Below are positions 47,235 to 51,496 of a stretch of 51,496 nucleotides of DNA, in pieces. Under the pieces are notes generated by a model. It made no database searches, was not told the DNA's origin, and worked only from the letters and a program-made list of their open reading frames with translations. Where the stretch lies: positions 1 to 51,496 of the forward strand of contig JAEINX010000015.1 of the NCBI GenBank assembly GCA_016342645.1. Reading direction: 5' to 3'. The stretch comes from Bacteroidales bacterium. GTDB taxonomy: Bacteria > Bacteroidota > Bacteroidia > Bacteroidales > JAEINX01. Position 1 is the first letter of the stretch. Each line of letters begins with the position of its first letter. A program made the translations under genes and the position numbers.

Positions 47235-49538
47235 ATGGAACAAAAATATTTTCATAAATACCTATTACTATTTTTTCTATACATTTTTACATCAAATGTT
47301 TATTGTCAGGACAATTTCTATGATATAAATACTGTCAGAGAAATCAGAATTGAATTTGAAGAGGATAACTGGGATGAAATACTTGATAGCCTTTTTTTAA
47401 ATGGAAACGATCGCCTGCTTGGAAAAGTAATTATTGATGGAACAGAATTAGATAGTGTGGGAATTAGGTATAAAGGATATAGTTCGTGTGACCTCGGCAG
47501 GCCTAAAAACCCTTTCAATATTAAACTTGATTATATTATTGACAATCAGTCATACTCCGGCATAAACAAAATCAAACTCAGCAATGCTATTGACGATCCT
47601 TCCTTTCTGAGAGAAGTACTTTCTTACGAAATTATTCGAAAATATATGCCTGCTTCAGAGGCAAATTTTGCGAACGTTTATGTCAATGATGAACTTCAGG
47701 GATTATATACAAACGTAGAATCTGTTAATAAAGATTTTACTTTCAAACATTTTTCTTCACGGGAAAATACCTTTATAAAAGGAGAACCTGAAGAATTGGA
47801 ATTTCCATTTGGTAAAAACGCCAATCTTGAATATTGCCATGGTATTGATTCTTTGGATTATATACCATATTATAAACTTGAGTCGGACTATGGTTGGAGC
47901 AACTTATTTGAATTAATTCAAATTCTTAACGAAACTCCTGAAAATATTGAGCAAACCCTAAATGTAAACCGCACTTTATGGATGCATGCAACTAATTATG
48001 TTTTGGCAAACCTTGATAGTTATATTGCTTATTCTCAAAACTATTATTTATATCTTGATAATAATAACAGATTTAATCCGATTATTTGGGATTTGAATAT
48101 GTCGTTTGGAAGCTTTCGTAATTCGGATGCCATCAATTATTTTGGGCTTTCAATTAATCAGGTCAAGGAACTCGATCCTCTTCAGCATTTAAATAGCTCT
48201 CATCGTCCTTTGATTAGCAATTTGATTCAAAACGAAACTTATAGGAAAATGTTTCTCGCTAATATGTTGACAATTTTGGATGAGAATTTTTCAAATGATG
48301 AATATAAAATTAGATGCCTGGCGATACAAAACCTTATTAATATTCATGTTCAAAATGACACGAATAAATTTTATTCTTACGAGGATTTTCTAAATAACTT
48401 GGAATCGGAAGTTGGTGGAACAGGTGGAATGGGTGTGTTTCCGGGGATTGTTGATCTTATGGAAGCCCGGCTTGAATATTTGATGAATTTCACCGGTTTT
48501 CAATCTGCACCAAATATTTCAATCGTGACGCATTTGCCTGCAAATCCGATTAGCGGTGAAACAATTTCTATTACTTCAGAAGTTGAAAATGCGAATTCTG
48601 TGACATTGTTTTTCCGACCTGATAATTTTGGGCTTTTTCAAAAAATTGAAATGTTCGATGATGGAAATCATAATGATGGCAATGCCGGGGATAATGTTTA
48701 CGGAGCTACTGTTCAAGCAGGTAAGAACAATTCAGAGTATTATATTTATGCTGAAAATGAAATAGCAGGAAAATTCTCACCCCGAAGAGCTGAATATGAA
48801 CTTTATAAAATCACAAACTCATACTTTGAGACAGGCCTTGTAATAAATGAGTTTTTAGCTGATAATGAGTCCATAATTCCCGACCAGAATGGTGAATTCG
48901 ATGATTGGATTGAATTATATAATAATAGAGACACCGAAATTGAGCTTAAAGATTATTTTCTATCTGATTTGAACAATGATTTGACACTATGGGCCTTTCC
49001 CGACACAAGTATTAAGCCGAACGATTACTTAATTATTTGGGCCGATAATGATGAACAAAGTGGGCTTCATGCAAATTTTCAACTTTCATTATCTGGAGAT
49101 GAAATTTATCTGATTAATTCTGATACAATTATAATTGATGGAATTGAATTTGGCTCACAATCTCAGGATACTTCGACCGGGCGTTTTCCAAACGGAACGG
49201 GAGAATTTATAATAATGCCAACAACATTTTCAGCCGAAAATTTTGTCTTTGAAGGTGTTGATGAATTTTATAATTCTTTAGTTGTAAATGTTTTTCCGAA
49301 TCCGGCAAGAGAAAAGGTTTTTATTGCAATTGAAAATATTGGAAATGACTCTTTTGAATTGCAATTGATGAATATTGAAGGTTGCATTTTGTACAGTAAA
49401 AATATACCGAAAAATAACAATTCCTCACTGAAACAAATTGAAGAAATTGACATCTCAAATTTTTCGAAAGGAATTTATATTATTAAAATCCAAAATAATA
49501 AATTATTATTCACAAAAAAAATATTAATATTATCATGA
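47235..49538 (+). CDS. secreted CotH-kinase / lamin-tail protein with T9SS sorting tail
   Basis: A 767-residue protein with a signal peptide ending near SNVYCQ. The CotH domain (about 35-420) has the start IRIEFEEDNWDEIL, GIRYKGYSSCDLGRPKNPFNIKLD-type substrate region, SFLREVLSYEIIRKYMPA, VYVNDELQGLYTNVES, and the catalytic-site-like IIWDLNMSFGSF. A beta domain (about 430-520), a lamin-tail domain (about 535-650, VINEFLADNESI .. DDWIELYN) and a type A sorting tail (VFPNPAREKVF) follow. CotH proteins are atypical secreted kinases. Its place in the VTC/DUF4956 operon suggests it works with a polyphosphate or nucleotide product outside the cell. Its TGA stop overlaps the next gene's ATG (ATGA). 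Confidence 0.87.
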   Translation: MEQKYFHKYLLLFFLYIFTSNVYCQDNFYDINTVREIRIEFEEDNWDEILDSLFLNGNDRLLGKVIIDGTELDSVGIRYKGYSSCDLGRPKNPFNIKLDYIIDNQSYSGINKIKLSNAIDDPSFLREVLSYEIIRKYMPASEANFANVYVNDELQGLYTNVESVNKDFTFKHFSSRENTFIKGEPEELEFPFGKNANLEYCHGIDSLDYIPYYKLESDYGWSNLFELIQILNETPENIEQTLNVNRTLWMHATNYVLANLDSYIAYSQNYYLYLDNNNRFNPIIWDLNMSFGSFRNSDAINYFGLSINQVKELDPLQHLNSSHRPLISNLIQNETYRKMFLANMLTILDENFSNDEYKIRCLAIQNLINIHVQNDTNKFYSYEDFLNNLESEVGGTGGMGVFPGIVDLMEARLEYLMNFTGFQSAPNISIVTHLPANPISGETISITSEVENANSVTLFFRPDNFGLFQKIEMFDDGNHNDGNAGDNVYGATVQAGKNNSEYYIYAENEIAGKFSPRRAEYELYKITNSYFETGLVINEFLADNESIIPDQNGEFDDWIELYNNRDTEIELKDYFLSDLNNDLTLWAFPDTSIKPNDYLIIWADNDEQSGLHANFQLSLSGDEIYLINSDTIIIDGIEFGSQSQDTSTGRFPNGTGEFIIMPTTFSAENFVFEGVDEFYNSLVVNVFPNPAREKVFIAIENIGNDSFELQLMNIEGCILYSKNIPKNNNSSLKQIEEIDISNFSKGIYIIKIQNNKLLFTKKILILS

Positions 49539-50779
49539 AGAAATTTATAAGAAATATAATTACTATTTTATTAATTACAGGTGGTTTTTCTGCAACACAT
49601 GCACAGGAAACATGGATAACTTATACTACTGTTGATGGTCTTGTTAGCAACAATGTTCTTTGTCAGGCAATTGATTTACAAGAAAATTTTTGGTTTGGAA
49701 CTTATGATGGAGTCTCTAAATTTGACAATAACAACTGGACAACTTTTACTGAAGATGATGGCTTAATTGATAATGATGTCAAAGCAATTACTGTTGATTT
49801 ACAAGGTAATGTTTGGTTTGGAACATATTACGGAGTTTCCAAATTCGATGGAAATACTTGGATTAATTATACTACATCAGACGGGCTTGTAAATGATAAG
49901 ATTAATGCAATAATTGCCGATTCTGAGGGTAATATTTGGTTTGCAACATTTGGGGGTGTTTCAAAATTTGATGGAGAAAATTGGACAAATTATACGGTTG
50001 CAGATGGTTTAGCTTTTAATATGGTCAAATCCATTGCAATTGATAACCAAAACAATAAATGGTTTGGAACTATCATTGGCGGCGTTTCTAAATTTGACGG
50101 AACAAATTGGACTACAATTGATAACAATGATGGTTTGATAAATAATAATGTGTATTCAGTTGCTGTTGATGACAATGGAGTAAAATGGTTTGGTACTATC
50201 GAAGGACTTTCAAAATTCGATGCTGATGATAATTGGCTTGCAAATTTCACTGAAAACGAAGGTATTGTAGATAATTGGGTGCAATCAATTAAATTTGATT
50301 CACAGGCAAATATTTGGTTCGCATGTTTCACTGATTATTTATATCATGGTGGTGTAAGTAAATTTGATAACACAACATGGACATCTTTTACGACCGAAGA
50401 TGGCCTTGCAAGCCAGGATGTCAGGTCTCTTGTTGTTGATTCTGAAGATAATATTTGGGTAGCTACTAATAATGGTGTTTCAAAATTGATTCAGGATGCA
50501 AGTGGTATTGAAAATAAATTTCTACAAACTTCTTTCAATATTCATCCAAATCCAAGCACAGGAACATTTTTTATTGAATTTCAAAACTCTGAAAATTCCG
50601 AAAATTTAGAAATTCAAGTATCAAACACAAACGCACAAATAATTCATAAAGAGAATGTTTTCTTAAACAATTATAAAACCACTCACAAGATGAGTCTTGA
50701 TAATTATTCTAATGGAATATATTTTATTAGCTTGAAAACAACTAACGGAATTAATGTCCAAAAAATAGTAAAATATTAG
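49535..50779 (+). CDS. secreted two-component-regulator-type beta-propeller protein with T9SS sorting tail
   Basis: A 414-residue protein with a signal peptide ending near ATHAQ. Residues about 25-325 consist of six or seven propeller repeats of the Reg_prop type (WTxxTxxDGLxxNxVxxIxxDxxGNxWFGTxxGVSKFDG). In hybrid two-component systems such repeats form the periplasmic sensor; here they occur alone, followed by a type A sorting tail (IHPNPSTGTFF). It is translationally coupled to the CotH gene by a 4-base overlap and is the last gene of the operon. The ligand is unknown. Confidence 0.87.
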   Translation: MKKFIRNIITILLITGGFSATHAQETWITYTTVDGLVSNNVLCQAIDLQENFWFGTYDGVSKFDNNNWTTFTEDDGLIDNDVKAITVDLQGNVWFGTYYGVSKFDGNTWINYTTSDGLVNDKINAIIADSEGNIWFATFGGVSKFDGENWTNYTVADGLAFNMVKSIAIDNQNNKWFGTIIGGVSKFDGTNWTTIDNNDGLINNNVYSVAVDDNGVKWFGTIEGLSKFDADDNWLANFTENEGIVDNWVQSIKFDSQANIWFACFTDYLYHGGVSKFDNTTWTSFTTEDGLASQDVRSLVVDSEDNIWVATNNGVSKLIQDASGIENKFLQTSFNIHPNPSTGTFFIEFQNSENSENLEIQVSNTNAQIIHKENVFLNNYKTTHKMSLDNYSNGIYFISLKTTNGINVQKIVKY

Positions 50780-51143
50780 TCTTGCATTTTTCGACATCAC
50801 GAAAATTACCAATATAAACATTTAACAATTAAATCATTCAGCTTAATCATCAAAATATTCTTGCAATTTAATATTTCATAATTGCAATTTTCGTGAATTT
50901 CGCACTTTAGATTATCTTTTGCTTTGTGCCAGATAATCACTTAAAATTTAACCTGTTATTAATATTTCAATTTGAGTTTCTATTTGAATCTCCATTAATA
51001 TTCCTAACAATATTAGTTCTCATACAACGTTGGTATTTATTAAAATATATGCGGGTAAATTGATAATTATAATATGAAATTTAGAGTTTTGAAAAAAAGT
51101 ATTAAATTTTTCAATAACCGTTAACATAGAAAATTCCTTTTAA
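50780..51143. other. intergenic region after the VTC-CotH operon
   Basis: No gene is seen in these 364 bases. A nested inverted repeat (50798-50895) probably ends the operon. The remainder is AT-rich leader of the next gene, and no clear TAnnTTTG was found close to its start. Confidence 0.45.
50798..50895 (+). repeat. nested inverted repeat, possible operon terminator
   Basis: CACGAAAATT (50798-50807) pairs with AATTTTCGTG (50886-50895), enclosing a smaller hairpin TTGCAATT (50861-50868) / AATTGCAA (50880-50887) followed by TTTT. AT-rich stems make termination uncertain. Confidence 0.4.
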
Positions 51144-51496
51144 ATGCGTCTGCTCTATATTATTAAGACAATAATTATAATACTGTTTCTTGCGATTCAA
51201 ATTAACGGATTTACTCAAACCGATAACAACACAGAATACGAAAAGGCAATTGCTTCAGGCGAAAAATATATTACCGAAAATAAATATATCGATGCGAAAG
51301 CTTCTTTTCAATACGCAGCTAAACTTTTTCCCGATAAAGAATATCCTAAGAAAAAAATTGCAGAAGTTCTTGAATTAATTAAATCACAACAACTTATTAG
51401 AGTAAGATATAATAAAATCCTTAAAATAGCTAAAGAATATTTCAATAATAAGGAATATGAAAATGCAAAAATCGAATTCAAAAATGCTTTAAAAGT
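51144..51496 (+). CDS. exported protein with TPR-like repeats (5' part; runs off the right edge)
   Basis: The frame from ATG 51144 is open to the end of the window (117 codons). A hydrophobic N-terminal segment (LLYIIKTIIIILFLAIQI) acts as a signal or anchor. Helical repeats follow, with the TPR-like pattern YEKAIASGEKYITENKYIDAK, ASFQYAAKLFPDKEYPK and AKEYFNNKEYENAKIEFKNAL. Relatives in Bacteroidota are often cell-envelope proteins with a later OmpA or PEGA-type part, which cannot be seen here. The short open frame at 51190 in another phase is a shadow. Confidence 0.65.
   Translation, partial: MRLLYIIKTIIIILFLAIQINGFTQTDNNTEYEKAIASGEKYITENKYIDAKASFQYAAKLFPDKEYPKKKIAEVLELIKSQQLIRVRYNKILKIAKEYFNNKEYENAKIEFKNALK

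Overview
The window looks like a chromosomal segment of an AT-rich, uncultured member of the Bacteroidota. Evidence for this: type IX secretion (T9SS) type A sorting tails on several large secreted proteins; a gingipain-like (C25) protein, CotH/lamin-tail proteins and an Omp28-like family; a short primary sigma factor that begins close to region 1.2; and many TAnnTTTG (-7 type) promoter elements upstream of genes. No rRNA, tRNA or CRISPR array was recognised. TGA is used as an ordinary stop (tex, the arylsulfotransferase-like gene, the second CotH gene), so the genetic code is standard.

Layout. 1-1669 (-): start of a C25/gingipain-like protein that runs off the left edge. 2.4-4.2 kb (-): a Fic AMP-transferase-like gene with a BRO-type N-terminus, then an orphan hydrogenase maturation protease. 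4.6-6.6 kb (+): two translationally coupled GAPDH genes; the first is a probable pseudo-enzyme (catalytic Cys is Ala). 6.8-14.4 kb (+): aroB, aroA, a LutA-like CCG protein, an alpha/beta hydrolase, tex, an outer-membrane barrel and a cupin. 14.6-20 kb (+): two paralogous Omp28-like secreted proteins. The second has an in-frame TGA exactly where its sister has the first Cys of CxxC, making it a candidate selenoprotein. 20-30.3 kb (-): a methionine gamma-lyase-like enzyme, a giant CotH/lamin-tail protein, a small unknown protein and a secreted GH57 with starch-binding-like modules. 30.4-36.3 kb (-): pyrG, a long-form GAPDH, the primary sigma factor and a DegQ/HtrA protease. 36.3-40.3 kb (-): a decaying defence-type island, with a type IIG restriction-modification gene followed by a broken ASCH gene, a truncated RhuM and an HTH remnant cut by a nested palindrome. 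41-43.7 kb (+): dapF and a secreted arylsulfotransferase-like protein. 44.6-50.8 kb (+): an operon of HlyD-like protein, VTC-type polyphosphate polymerase, DUF4956 membrane protein, CotH protein and a beta-propeller protein. 51.1 kb to the end: start of an exported TPR-like protein.

Themes. (1) A duplicated approximately 80-residue module marked by RKIGPNW occurs as a tandem pair in five secreted proteins here (ten copies), fused to unrelated catalytic or binding domains. In two of them it is the extreme C-terminus, without a T9SS tail. (2) The UGA-containing Omp28 paralogue. (3) The catalytically dead GAPDH coupled to a live one. (4) The VTC/DUF4956/CotH/HlyD operon, a plausible polyphosphate or surface-phosphorylation unit. 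Between these lie housekeeping genes (shikimate, lysine/peptidoglycan, CTP, transcription) and intergenic regions rich in imperfect, word-like inverted repeats.
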